NCBI GenBank assembly: GCA_947468275.1
Contig: CANIKO010000001.1
Span: 1-64,000 of the forward strand
DNA: 64,000 nt
From: Bacteroidota bacterium
GTDB taxonomy: Bacteria; Bacteroidota; Bacteroidia; NS11-12g; UBA9320
Reading direction: 5' to 3'
How positions within the stretch are numbered: the stretch's first letter is position 1; the number at the start of each line of letters is the position of its first letter. Under the pieces are notes generated by a model. It was given only the letters and a program-made list of their open reading frames with translations, made no database searches and was not told where the DNA came from. Below, piece after piece: positions 1-9,033 of the stretch. The position numbers and the translations under genes were made by a program.

Positions 1-923
1 TGAACCGGTTTAGTAACATCTTTCACTACTACCTTTTGAGTGGCAGTTTCGGTATTACAGTTACCATCGTAAAACGTCCAATTTATAGTATACTCCCCTT
101 GAGAAGTGTAAGTTAAAGCATCAGAAGTTGTTCCAGTAATAGTACCGGCGCAATTATCAGTGGTGGTAGGAGCGCTAGCCGTAGCTGAACACTCACCAGT
201 TGCATTAGGGATTGTTGGTTGAACAGGTTTAGTAACATCTTTAACGGTTACGGTAAAGGTGCAATTGTCGGTACCACAGCCATTTGTAGCTGTAGCCGTT
301 ACTGTAGTTGTTCCCACATTAAATGTACTTCCTGATGTTGGAGAATACGTGAAAGTTGAAGTGGTTCCGGTAGCCGTTGCACTAAATGTTACAGTGGCGC
401 CACATAGGCCTGTTTGATTATCTACAGTAATGTTAGTAGGACATGTAATCTCAGGTGCAGTGCAGCAATTGTTAATCTTATTAACTATGATATTAAATGT
501 AATTTCATCCTCATAAGTTTCATATTCATTATTATTATCATTTTTTTTACAACGCAATGAAGCTTTTAATGTGACTTTAGTTGATCCAATATTAAATGTT
601 ACGCCACTTGCATTTCCGCTACCGCTGCCAGTAGTTGCACCTTCTAATTTATAGGTAATTGAACCGTCTGACGTATAATAACCATCCCAAGTTACTGACG
701 TGGCAGCACAGGCGTCCACCGTTTTTGATCGGTTATTACTATTATTTTTGTTATTCTCGTTATTGTTGTTATTCTCGTTATTACTATTATTAGTAAACAC
801 GTTTTTAAATTGCACTTTACTTTTGCATTGGTCTTCATTGTCAGCATAAAGCCCACTGGAGAATGCTCCAATGGCAAGGGCCAGGAAAGTTAGTTTGATA
901 AATGTTGATTTAAATATTTTCAT
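1..923 (-). CDS. Secreted HYR-domain repeat protein, N-terminal part (cut by window edge)
   Basis: The minus-strand frame opens with ATG at 923 and stays open to base 1, so the C-terminus lies outside the window. It starts with a signal peptide (MKIFKSTFIKLTFLALAIGA, then a small-residue cleavage region). Next comes an Asn/Glu low-complexity stretch at about residues 44-63 built from AAT/AAC/GAG codons. After that are Ig-like modules of the HYR type, recognisable by 'CPTNITVDNQTG', 'GTTTVTATATNGCG' and a linker 'VTVKDVTKPVQPT' that recurs as 'VVVKDVTKPV'. The linker is a direct DNA repeat near bases 5-25 and 220-245. HYR repeats are common in large adhesin-like surface proteins of Bacteroidota, and a T9SS sorting domain may lie beyond the edge. 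The reading frame is certain; the adhesion role is inferred. Confidence 0.82.
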   Translation of the reverse strand, partial: MKIFKSTFIKLTFLALAIGAFSSGLYADNEDQCKSKVQFKNVFTNNSNNENNNNNENNKNNSNNRSKTVDACAATSVTWDGYYTSDGSITYKLEGATTGSGSGNASGVTFNIGSTKVTLKASLRCKKNDNNNEYETYEDEITFNIIVNKINNCCTAPEITCPTNITVDNQTGLCGATVTFSATATGTTSTFTYSPTSGSTFNVGTTTVTATATNGCGTDNCTFTVTVKDVTKPVQPTIPNATGECSATASAPTTTDNCAGTITGTTSDALTYTSQGEYTINWTFYDGNCNTETATQKVVVKDVTKPV

Positions 924-1172
924 TTTAGTTTGTTTTTTTTGCCTACTAATTCGCTGTTCGGCTTCTGCGTCCTTTTTTTGTGATTTAGGATTAATCATTT
1001 AAGTTTAGTTTATATCACTCTTGTGATAAATTGTTTTGCAAATATTCATTTATAGGTTTTTCAATATAGGATAAATGTTCTGAATCGAGGTATTATGTTA
1101 TTTTATAAATAATTTAACCATTTTAATATCCAAACCTTTTCTGTTGATTTGAATGCTTAATTATTAAAGAGA

Positions 1173-2321
1173 GTGTCGTTAACTATTAATTCCAAATTAC
1201 CCAATACGGGCGTTACTATTTTTACCGAAATGAGTGGCCTAGCAAGGCAGCATAACGCCGTCAACCTATCGCAAGGATTTCCTGATTTTGAGTGCTCGCC
1301 TCATTTAAGAGAGGCCTTAACCAAGGCTATGAACGATGGACACAATCAATATGCACCCATGCCCGGTATTATTGAACTTCGCACGTCTATTGCTGCCAAA
1401 ACTGAAAAATTATACGGCAAAAAATACAATCCAGAAACTGAAATAACAGTTATACCCGGAGCTACATTGGCCTTGTTTACCGCTATTACCGCGATAGTAA
1501 ATTATGGAGATGAAGTAATAGTGATTGAGCCAGCTTATGATTGCTATGTTCCTGCAATTGAATTGTGCGGCGGAAAACCTGTATACAGTAGTTTGCAATA
1601 TCCTGATTTTAGTATTAACTGGGATGAAATAGAATCGTTGATTAATGTCAAAACCAAAATGATTATTATCAATTCCCCTCAAAATCCGGGGACATCTGTG
1701 ATAGATAGCCATGATTTGGAACGATTGGCGGCTATAACCCGTGATACAAATATCGTTGTGATAAGTGATGAGGTTTATGAGCATATTATTTTTGATGGAT
1801 TAAAACATCAAAGTGTGGCATTGCATGAGGAATTGGCCGAACGAAGTTTTATTATCTCGTCGTTTGGGAAAACCTATCATGTAACCGGATGGAAAACAGG
1901 CTATGTGTTAGCCCCTGAACCATTAATGAAAGAATTTAGAAAAGTGTATCAATACAATGCCTTTTGCTCATTTGCTCCGGCCCAATGGGCCTTTAATACG
2001 ATGCTTCAAAATCCGGAGACGTATTTATCCGTCTCTCCATTTTATCAAGCCAAACGCGATAGGATGGAACAACTTTTAGCCCCCTCAAAATTTAAAGTTT
2101 TGCCATCTAGGGGTTCCTATTTTCAGCTGTTGGATTATTCGGCTATTTCTAACGAAAGCGATTATGAATTGGCCAAACGACTTACTATTGAACACAAAAT
2201 TGCGATGATTCCTCTATCTTCGTTTTATCATAATAAAAAAGATAATAAATTATTGCGAATATGCTTTGCTAAGCAAGATGAAACCTTAATAAAAGCTGCA
2301 GAAATATTAAATAGAATATAG
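1173..2321 (+). CDS. ybdL: Methionine-type PLP aminotransferase (YbdL-like)
   Basis: Class I/II aminotransferase of normal length (382 aa). The Schiff-base Lys233 lies in 'SSFGKTYHVTGWKTGY', which is close to the YbdL / kynurenine-aminotransferase-like signature. Asn171 in 'NSPQNPG' and Asp199 in 'SDEVYEH' are the other cofactor contacts. YbdL-type enzymes transaminate methionine and aromatic amino acids, often with glutamine as the partner. The start is GTG with the purine-rich 'aaagagag' just upstream; no suitable in-frame ATG lies nearby. The next gene, 37 bases downstream, is an omega-amidase, so the two probably form a glutamine transaminase / omega-amidase pair in methionine salvage. 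Family assignment is strong; the preferred amino acid is inferred. Confidence 0.88.
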   Translation: MSLTINSKLPNTGVTIFTEMSGLARQHNAVNLSQGFPDFECSPHLREALTKAMNDGHNQYAPMPGIIELRTSIAAKTEKLYGKKYNPETEITVIPGATLALFTAITAIVNYGDEVIVIEPAYDCYVPAIELCGGKPVYSSLQYPDFSINWDEIESLINVKTKMIIINSPQNPGTSVIDSHDLERLAAITRDTNIVVISDEVYEHIIFDGLKHQSVALHEELAERSFIISSFGKTYHVTGWKTGYVLAPEPLMKEFRKVYQYNAFCSFAPAQWAFNTMLQNPETYLSVSPFYQAKRDRMEQLLAPSKFKVLPSRGSYFQLLDYSAISNESDYELAKRLTIEHKIAMIPLSSFYHNKKDNKLLRICFAKQDETLIKAAEILNRI

Positions 2322-2358
2322 AAACTCAATTTTTGGCGTCTCAAAAGATAAATTAACT

Positions 2359-3159
2359 ATGAAAAGCATCCATTCTGAAGAACTGAGCATAGCTATCTTG
2401 CAACCAGATACTATTTGGGAAAACAAAGAAGATAATTTAACTCAACTCACCATTCATATAGATAAACTAAAAGAGGAACATCCTGTTATCGATATGATTG
2501 TGCTGCCTGAAATGTTTACCACTGGATTTACCATGAATCCTGAACAATTTGCCGAAACCATGGAAGGTGCAACTATAGAATGGATGCGTGAAATTGCCGT
2601 AGAACAAGAATTGGCCATTTGTGGTAGTTTGATTATTCGTGAAAATAAAAAATTCTATAATCGTTTTGTTTTTGTAAAACCTAATGGAGAAGTAGAATTT
2701 TACGACAAAAAACATCTGTTTAGTCATGCCGGAGAAAATGAAAATTATACCGCAGGCACTAAAAAAGTAACTATGGAATATAAAGGATGGAAAATAAATC
2801 CTTTTGTATGCTACGATTTGCGTTTCCCTGCATGGTGTCGGAATACCAATGCGGCCGATATTATGATTTTTGTGGCCAATTGGCCACAAACCCGAATTGG
2901 GCACTGGCAAAAATTGTTGCCGGCACGTGCCATCGAAAATCAATGTTTTGTAATTGCTGCCAACCGGGTTGGTTTAGATTTTAATAACCTATATTATAAT
3001 GGACAAAGTGCCGCCTACGATTCGATGGGAAATACTATTGTAAATATGAATGATAATTTAGGATATACTTTGTTTACGATTAATAAAGCTGATTTGTCTG
3101 CAACGCGTGAAAAAATCCCTTTTTTAAAAGATAAGGATAGGTTTGAATTTTTATTATAA
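2359..3159 (+). CDS. yafV: Omega-amidase, nitrilase superfamily (YafV-like)
   Basis: The 266-residue nitrilase fold shows the Glu-Lys-Cys triad: Glu51 in 'VLPEMFTTGF', Lys118 in 'YDKKHLFSH' and Cys151 in 'FVCYDLRFP'. 'EMFTTGF' and 'HLFSHAGE' are typical of the YafV / Nit2 omega-amidase branch. That branch hydrolyses alpha-ketoglutaramate (or ketosuccinamate) to the 2-oxo acid and ammonia in the cytoplasm. It directly follows the methionine aminotransferase, and omega-amidase pulls glutamine-dependent transamination forward by removing alpha-ketoglutaramate, so the pairing makes biochemical sense. A general carbon-nitrogen hydrolase is the alternative. Confidence 0.87.
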   Translation: MKSIHSEELSIAILQPDTIWENKEDNLTQLTIHIDKLKEEHPVIDMIVLPEMFTTGFTMNPEQFAETMEGATIEWMREIAVEQELAICGSLIIRENKKFYNRFVFVKPNGEVEFYDKKHLFSHAGENENYTAGTKKVTMEYKGWKINPFVCYDLRFPAWCRNTNAADIMIFVANWPQTRIGHWQKLLPARAIENQCFVIAANRVGLDFNNLYYNGQSAAYDSMGNTIVNMNDNLGYTLFTINKADLSATREKIPFLKDKDRFEFLL

Positions 3160-3213
3160 AAATTTTAACTATGAAAATGTATAAATTGCAACCTAATTAT
3201 TTTAAAATAAATT

Positions 3214-3687
3214 ATGAAATCAACCGTAAAGCTTCTCACATTTTTTGCTTTTGCAGCAATTTTAAATCTCACCAATTGTAAGGATAAGGGGCCAACTCCT
3301 ATAGCTCCCGACACTCGAACCAAATCGCAATTAATAACAGCCGCAGAATGGAAATGGACTGTAAGCACTTGTGATGTAGCAGTGGATACCGACGGGAAAG
3401 ATGGCGCCTCAACTGATTTGTTAATTCAGATGTTGCCTTGTGCAATCGATGATTCCTATACTTTTAAGTCAGATTCTACAACCCTTGAAAAAACAAATGT
3501 GAAATGTAAGACTGGCGAACCGCTGGCATGGAAAGGGACTTGGGTTTTTAGTAATAGCGAAAAAAACCTTCAGTGGAATGTAACTGATTTTAACATTATA
3601 GAACTTTCAGGTTCAAAACTTGTACTTAAACATGCAATTACTACGGGTGCAAATACTTACCAAATTACAGATACCTATACTCACTAA
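3214..3687 (+). CDS. Small lipoprotein, lipocalin-like
   Basis: A 157-residue protein with a type II signal peptide: a basic start, a hydrophobic stretch (LLTFFAFAAILN) and the lipobox LTNC with Cys23, followed by Lys-Asp. The mature part has alternating beta-type segments and four Cys, with 'LTFKSDSTTLE'-like and 'GTWVFSNSEKNLQWN'-like strands. This pattern resembles the short lipocalin-like lipoproteins (about 130-160 aa) common in Bacteroidota. It is followed at once by a strong terminator. No substrate can be assigned. Confidence 0.68.
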   Translation: MKSTVKLLTFFAFAAILNLTNCKDKGPTPIAPDTRTKSQLITAAEWKWTVSTCDVAVDTDGKDGASTDLLIQMLPCAIDDSYTFKSDSTTLEKTNVKCKTGEPLAWKGTWVFSNSEKNLQWNVTDFNIIELSGSKLVLKHAITTGANTYQITDTYTH

Positions 3688-3706
3688 ATTTATAGAACAT
3701 TTTGGA

Positions 3707-3740
3707 ATGGTTATCCTCAAAAAGGGTAACCATTTTTTTT
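3707..3740 (+). terminator. Rho-independent terminator after the lipoprotein gene
   Basis: The 10-bp stem atggttatcc / gggtaaccat has one G-T pair and a 7-base loop, and is followed by eight T. It closes the aminotransferase - omega-amidase - lipoprotein unit. Confidence 0.85.
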
Positions 3741-3809
3741 ATCTAAAAAAGAAATCCTTTTGTCCTCAATAATCCTTTGTCTATTGAAATTTGAACCTTT
3801 ATTTGTAAA

Positions 3810-5699
3810 ATGAATTTTAAACCCCTAAAAACAGTTTTTTTAAGCTTAATTCTAACTATGATCGGTATAAATACCTCGGCACAAGCCCCTATTCCATTAA
3901 AAGACTTTTTTAAAAATCCTGAAAAAAGCGGATACCAAATTTCTCCAGATGGTAAATATATATCCTATTTAGGACCATATAAAAAAAGGATGAATATTTT
4001 TGTAAGACCCATTGATGGTGAAAAAGCTAAACAAATTACAAAGGTAACTGACCGTGATTTGGGAGGATATTTTTGGAAATCAGGTTCTCGTTTGGTTTAT
4101 TTAAAGGATAATGCGGGAGATGAGAATTTTCATATTTACGCTGTAAATGCAGATGGTTCTGATTTGAAAGATCTTACACCCTTTGAAGGAGTAAAAGCTG
4201 ATTTTGTAGATGTGTTGGAAGATAATGAAAATGAAATGCTTATTCAGTTAAATAAAGAGAGTCGTGAGGTTTTTGATGTTTACCGACTTAATATTACTAC
4301 AGGAGAAATATTGAAAATTGCCAAAAATCCAGGCAATATTACAGGATGGGTAACTGACCATGAAGGTAAGTTGAGAGTTGCCACAACAACAGACGGGACC
4401 TATTCAAGCTTACTTTACCGCGAAACGGAGTCTGATACATTTGTGTCAATAATTACAACCAACTTTAAAGAATCTTTGAATCCTTTATTTTTTGATTTTG
4501 ATAATAAAAATTTATATGCGACCTCTAATGTTGGACGTGATAAAGCAGCGATAGTAAAAATAAATCCTCAAACCGGCTCAGAACTATCCGTACTGTTTGA
4601 ACACTCAGAGGTTGATGCTGGAAATCTATCATATTCACGTAAACGAAAGGTATTAACAGCTATTACATTTACTACTTGGAAAAAATATCGAAAATTTTTG
4701 GATGGAACAACTCTTGAAATGTTTGAAAATCTAGGGACATTGCTTCCAGGGTATGAAATTGCTATTTCTTCCTGCACCAAAGATGAAGATACTTATATAA
4801 TTAGAACCTATAGCGATAAAACATTAGGTGCCTACTATATATATACTTTTTCGACCAATAAATTAGTGTCGATAGGGGAGGTGAGTCCTTGGCTAAAAGA
4901 AGATCAAATGGCTGCGATGAAACCAATAAGTTTCAGCACCAGAGACGGTATTTATATTAACGGTTATTTGACCTTACCTCAGGGTAAAGATCCTAAAAAT
5001 TTGCCTGTAATTATAAATCCTCACGGTGGTCCTTGGGCCAGAGATAATTGGGGATTTAATCCAGAAGTACAGTTTTTAGCGAATCGCGGTTATGCTGTTT
5101 TGCAAATAAATTTCAGAGGATCTACCGGGTATGGACGTCAGTTTTGGGAGATGTCATTTAAGCAATGGGGGCTTACTATGCAAAATGACATTACAGATGG
5201 TGTTAACTATTTAATAAAGCAAGGGATTGCCGATCCAAAACGAGTGGCCATTTATGGTGGAAGTTATGGTGGTTACGCAACGCTTGCAGGTATTACTTAC
5301 ACACCCGATTTATATGCAGCTGCCATAGATTATGTTGGCGTTTCCAATTTATTATCTTTTATGCAAACGATTCCTCCGTATTGGAAACCGTATTTAGAAA
5401 TGATGCACGAAATGGTGGGGAATCCTGATACTGAACTTGAAATGTTAAAAGCAGCTTCGCCCGTATTTCACGTTGATAAAATAAAAACTCCACTTTTTGT
5501 AGCCCAAGGGGCCAAAGATCCTAGGGTAAATATTAACGAAAGCAATCAGATTGTAGAAGCCTTGAAAAAACGAGGTGTGGCAGTGGAATATATGGTTAAG
5601 AAAAATGAAGGTCATGGTTTTCATAATGAAGAAAATCAATTTGATTTTTATAAAGCGATGGAGAAGTTTCTAGCCAAGCATCTAGCATTAAAGGATTGA
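3810..5699 (+). CDS. S9-family prolyl oligopeptidase-type peptidase, secreted
   Basis: 629 residues: signal peptide ending in 'INTSAQA', then a WD40-like beta-propeller of about 340 residues ('YQISPDGKYISYLGP', 'IYAVNADGSDLKDLT'), then an alpha/beta-hydrolase domain. The triad is visible: Ser in 'YGGSYGGYA' (about residue 486), Asp in 'GAKDPRVN' (about 570) and His in 'NEGHGFHN' (about 603). This is the dipeptidyl/acylaminoacyl peptidase branch, which clips short peptides in the periplasm. It stands alone between a terminator and the efflux genes. The exact exopeptidase specificity cannot be read. Confidence 0.9.
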   Translation: MNFKPLKTVFLSLILTMIGINTSAQAPIPLKDFFKNPEKSGYQISPDGKYISYLGPYKKRMNIFVRPIDGEKAKQITKVTDRDLGGYFWKSGSRLVYLKDNAGDENFHIYAVNADGSDLKDLTPFEGVKADFVDVLEDNENEMLIQLNKESREVFDVYRLNITTGEILKIAKNPGNITGWVTDHEGKLRVATTTDGTYSSLLYRETESDTFVSIITTNFKESLNPLFFDFDNKNLYATSNVGRDKAAIVKINPQTGSELSVLFEHSEVDAGNLSYSRKRKVLTAITFTTWKKYRKFLDGTTLEMFENLGTLLPGYEIAISSCTKDEDTYIIRTYSDKTLGAYYIYTFSTNKLVSIGEVSPWLKEDQMAAMKPISFSTRDGIYINGYLTLPQGKDPKNLPVIINPHGGPWARDNWGFNPEVQFLANRGYAVLQINFRGSTGYGRQFWEMSFKQWGLTMQNDITDGVNYLIKQGIADPKRVAIYGGSYGGYATLAGITYTPDLYAAAIDYVGVSNLLSFMQTIPPYWKPYLEMMHEMVGNPDTELEMLKAASPVFHVDKIKTPLFVAQGAKDPRVNINESNQIVEALKKRGVAVEYMVKKNEGHGFHNEENQFDFYKAMEKFLAKHLALKD

Positions 5700-5784
5700 A
5701 ATTAGGATTGTCAGTTGTATTGCCAAGCGGTAAAAATAGACTAGAAGGTTTCTTTGAAAATTAAACCAAGATAATAAAGTTAAA

Positions 5785-7128
5785 ATGATAAGATTAACGG
5801 TTGTTTTATTTGTGATATTTGGTTGGCAACTAAGCTATGCCCAATCTAGTTGGACACTTCAGAAAAGTATAGAACATGCTTTAGAAAATAATCTTACCGT
5901 AAAGCAAGGTAAACTAGCGGTTAAAACCAGTGAGAATAATTTGTTGCAAAGCAAAGAGGCCGTTTTGCCTAGTGCCTCTGGTTTTGCAACCAATGGTTTA
6001 AATTTTGGTAGAAATATAAATCCTATCGATAATACTTATGTAATTAAACAAGTTCAGACTAGCTCATTCGGAGTAAGTTCTCAGTTGGTATTATTTAGTG
6101 GTTTTTCAATTGCCAATACGATAAAGCTAAATACCATTAATGAAGAGGCCAGTAAGAAGGATTTAGAAGTAATTGCCAATAACATCTCGCTGCAAATAGC
6201 TACACAATTTTTACAGATTTTATTTAATAAAGAGGCTATTAATGTTGTAAAAACCAGAATACTATCCACTGAAAAACAACTAGAAACCGCAAAAATTCTT
6301 TTTCAGGCCGGCAATACAAATCAAAGTTCCGTATTTGAACTAGAAGCAAAACTTTCTTCTGATAAATTAGATCTTGTAAATGCCGAAAATAGTTTAAATT
6401 TATCAACGCTAGGACTTGCCAACATGCTTCAAGTTCCCTACGATGATAATTTTAAAGTTGAAAGCCCAGATGTAATAATTCCGAAGGAAATAGTAGTGGA
6501 AGGTACAAAAACTCTTTATGATAATGCCAGTAAAATTATGCCAGAAATTGAACTCTCAATTTTGCGCCATAAGGCATCTTTAATGCAGCAAAATGTTTCA
6601 AAAGCCGGTTATTATCCAACAATTAGTTTAGGGGCAAACATTAATACGTTGTATTCCGATAATTTTAAGATTCCAACAGGAGTTGGCACATATAAAACTA
6701 TTCCATTCTCCGATCAGGTTAATAATAATTTAGGAAAATCTTTAAGCCTAAATTTGAATGTGCCACTTTACAGTAAGGGCAAAGTTAGAAGTTCTGTGAA
6801 GCAAGCAAATATTGCTACTGAGCAACAAAAACTAAATATGCAGCAGGCTCAAAATACATTGTATACATCAGTAGCTAATGCGGTAGCCAATTACAAGGCC
6901 GCTCAAGCAAAATATACAGCATTAAATGAGGCATTAGCTTCTCAGAAAAAAAATTATGAATTTAATGTAATGCGTTTTGAAGCCGGCGCTTTATCCTCTA
7001 GCGATATGATAGTTTCAAAAAATAATTATGAGGCGGCAGAAGCCAATTTGGTTCAGGGTAAATACGATTTGGTATTTAGAAAAGTGCTGCTTGATTTTTA
7101 TCGCGGCAAACCGTTGGTTTTAAAATAA
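5785..7128 (+). CDS. TolC-family outer-membrane efflux protein
   Basis: 447 residues with a signal peptide (ending 'LSYAQS') and the duplicated long coiled-coil organisation of TolC proteins: 'SIEHALENNLTVKQG' at the start of repeat 1, 'NISLQIATQFLQILFN', then the second half with 'LSLNLNVPLYSKGKVRSSVKQA' and 'LNMQQAQNTLYTSVANAV'. It forms the outer-membrane channel-tunnel of a tripartite pump. The adaptor gene follows 100 bases downstream; the inner-membrane pump gene is not present in this window. Confidence 0.92.
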   Translation: MIRLTVVLFVIFGWQLSYAQSSWTLQKSIEHALENNLTVKQGKLAVKTSENNLLQSKEAVLPSASGFATNGLNFGRNINPIDNTYVIKQVQTSSFGVSSQLVLFSGFSIANTIKLNTINEEASKKDLEVIANNISLQIATQFLQILFNKEAINVVKTRILSTEKQLETAKILFQAGNTNQSSVFELEAKLSSDKLDLVNAENSLNLSTLGLANMLQVPYDDNFKVESPDVIIPKEIVVEGTKTLYDNASKIMPEIELSILRHKASLMQQNVSKAGYYPTISLGANINTLYSDNFKIPTGVGTYKTIPFSDQVNNNLGKSLSLNLNVPLYSKGKVRSSVKQANIATEQQKLNMQQAQNTLYTSVANAVANYKAAQAKYTALNEALASQKKNYEFNVMRFEAGALSSSDMIVSKNNYEAAEANLVQGKYDLVFRKVLLDFYRGKPLVLK

Positions 7129-7228
7129 GTTATAAGTGTATTATGTAATTAGTTATTAGGTTTTAACCAATTTAAGCATTTAGACAAAACAAGTTAACAA
7201 TACGTCAATTTAGCAATTTATATCTTCA

Positions 7229-8515
7229 ATGAAAAAACGAATAATTATAATAGGAAGCATCGTAATATTAACCGTTACTTTACTTTTGGTATTTAAAGGC
7301 AAAGGCAGAAAGGAACTAAAAGTGTCAGTAGAGGAAGCTACAAAACGGTCGATTATTCAAACGGTTACGGCCACCGGTAAAGTTCAGCCTGAAATTGAAT
7401 TAGCCATAAGCCCAGATGTATCGGGCGAAATTACTGACATATTCGTTCAAGAAGGCGATACTGTGAAAGAAGGTCAAATGCTTTTAAAAATTAAACCTGA
7501 TTTGTATGTTTCCTCTGTTGATAGAGCCAATGCTGGGGTAAGTTCAGCTCAATCCGGTAAAAAATTAGATTTAGTATTGTTAGGACAAGCCAAATCAAGA
7601 TTAGCCGAAGCTACCTCCAATTATAATCGCTCAAAGGATCTTTATAATAAAAAAGCCATTAGCAAAGCTGAGTTTGAAAAGGCAGAATCGGCCTTCCAAA
7701 TTGCCTCAGCGGATGTAGAATCGGCCAATGAAAAAATAGCCTCCTCCAATTTTACGATTGATAATGCACAGGCCAATCTTCGCGAAGCAAAACAAAACCT
7801 GGCCCGAACCATTATTTATGCTCCTACTGATGGAACGGTATCGAAAATTAATAACAAACGTGGCGAACGAGTTGTTGGTACGGCCACCATGCAAGGGACT
7901 GAAATTATGAGAATTTCTAATTTTACCAATGTGGAAGTGAGAGTAGATGTGAACGAAAACGATATATTGAAAATTAAAAAAGGCGACTCGGCGGTGATAG
8001 AAGTGGATGCCTACGGCGATCGAATATTTAAAGGTATTGTTACTCAAATAGCAAAAGCTTCCAATAAATCAGCAGCAAGCATGAGTACCGATGCTGTAAC
8101 TACATTTGAGGTAAAGATACGAATGCTGAAAATTTCGTATCAGGATTTAATGGTGAATAATACCATTCCCTTTTTACCCGGTCTCTCGGCCAATGTGGAT
8201 ATTCAAACCAACCGCGGCGATGACCTCATCAGTTTGCCTATTGAAAGTGTAACTACCCGCGTTAATAAAAGTGGCAGTGCAAAGTCTAAAGATCAAAAAG
8301 ATGAAATAGTATTTGTGGTAGATAAAGGAAAAGCAGTTCGCCGCAAGGTGGTAACCGGCATACAAGACAATATGTACATTGAGATTAAATCGGGAATTAA
8401 GCTAAAAGATAAAGTAATTACAGGACCCTACGATATTTTATCAACCACATTGGATAGCGGCAGAAAAGTGAAAGTGGTAGCCAAGGAAGATTTATTTGAA
8501 CCGGAGAAAAAGTAG
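7229..8515 (+). CDS. Periplasmic adaptor (membrane fusion protein) of a tripartite efflux system, MacA-like
   Basis: 428 residues with an N-terminal membrane anchor (IIIIGSIVILTVTLLLV, residues 4-20). A split biotinyl-lipoyl domain follows: 'VSGEITDIFVQEGDTVKEGQ' in the first half and 'IYAPTDGTVSKINNKRGERV' in the second. Between them is a helical hairpin at about residues 95-190 rich in Ala, Lys and Glu, and the beta-barrel and membrane-proximal domains close the chain. The layout matches MacA/HlyD adaptors that serve ABC transporters. A MacB-type permease would be expected next, but the following gene is an unrelated DUF1569 protein, so the pump must be encoded elsewhere or the set is partial. 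Confidence 0.9.
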   Translation: MKKRIIIIGSIVILTVTLLLVFKGKGRKELKVSVEEATKRSIIQTVTATGKVQPEIELAISPDVSGEITDIFVQEGDTVKEGQMLLKIKPDLYVSSVDRANAGVSSAQSGKKLDLVLLGQAKSRLAEATSNYNRSKDLYNKKAISKAEFEKAESAFQIASADVESANEKIASSNFTIDNAQANLREAKQNLARTIIYAPTDGTVSKINNKRGERVVGTATMQGTEIMRISNFTNVEVRVDVNENDILKIKKGDSAVIEVDAYGDRIFKGIVTQIAKASNKSAASMSTDAVTTFEVKIRMLKISYQDLMVNNTIPFLPGLSANVDIQTNRGDDLISLPIESVTTRVNKSGSAKSKDQKDEIVFVVDKGKAVRRKVVTGIQDNMYIEIKSGIKLKDKVITGPYDILSTTLDSGRKVKVVAKEDLFEPEKK

Positions 8516-8523
8516 ACCAAAAA

Positions 8524-8973
8524 ATGCAAAGCTTATTTGATTCAAAAACCAACGAGGAGATAATTAACCGTATAAATTCACTTGCGGTAGATAGCAAAAA
8601 TGAATGGGGAAAAATGAATGTTTCTCAAATGCTGAAACATTCGCAGCAGCCTTTATTGGTGGCCTTTGGTGATAAAAAACTAAAACGAGGATTGATGGGA
8701 ATCTTATTTGGCAACATGGCTAAAAAAGCATTTTTAAAACCCGGAGATTTTAAAAAAAACCTACCAACCGACCCTAGTTTTTTGGTAAAAGACCAAAAAG
8801 AATTTGAGGAAGAAAAACAAAAACTCATTGAACTGGTAAAACGGTTTGCAGCTTCAGGCTCGGCAAGTATTAGCAAAGACCCACATCCTTTTTTTGGGAA
8901 ACTAACTGTGGACGAATGGGATACCCTGCAAATAAAACACCTGGACCATCACTTACGTCAGTTTGGGGTTTAG
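8524..8973 (+). CDS. DUF1569 / DinB-like four-helix protein
   Basis: A 149-residue protein beginning 8 bases after the adaptor gene. The pattern 'INSLAVDSKNEWGKMNVSQMLKHSQQPL' and the closing 'LTVDEWDTLQIKHLDHHLRQFG' is that of the DUF1569 branch of the DinB/YfiT-like metalloenzyme superfamily. In that superfamily three His residues (here within 'KHSQQ' and 'KHLDHH') bind a metal. DinB-like proteins are often thiol transferases, but no substrate is known for this subgroup. It is probably co-transcribed with the efflux genes and ends at a strong terminator. Confidence 0.82.
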   Translation: MQSLFDSKTNEEIINRINSLAVDSKNEWGKMNVSQMLKHSQQPLLVAFGDKKLKRGLMGILFGNMAKKAFLKPGDFKKNLPTDPSFLVKDQKEFEEEKQKLIELVKRFAASGSASISKDPHPFFGKLTVDEWDTLQIKHLDHHLRQFGV

Positions 8974-8981
8974 ATAAAATA

Positions 8982-9016
8982 AAAAGAGCCGCGATAGTAA
9001 CTATCGCGGCTCTTTT
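8982..9016. terminator. Bidirectional terminator between convergent genes
   Basis: A perfect 16-bp stem (aaaagagccgcgatag / ctatcgcggctctttt) with a 3-base loop. A-rich and T-rich ends lie on both sides, so it can stop the efflux operon on the plus strand and the T9SS gene on the minus strand. Confidence 0.92.
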
Positions 9017-9033
9017 GGTTATTGGCATTTTGT

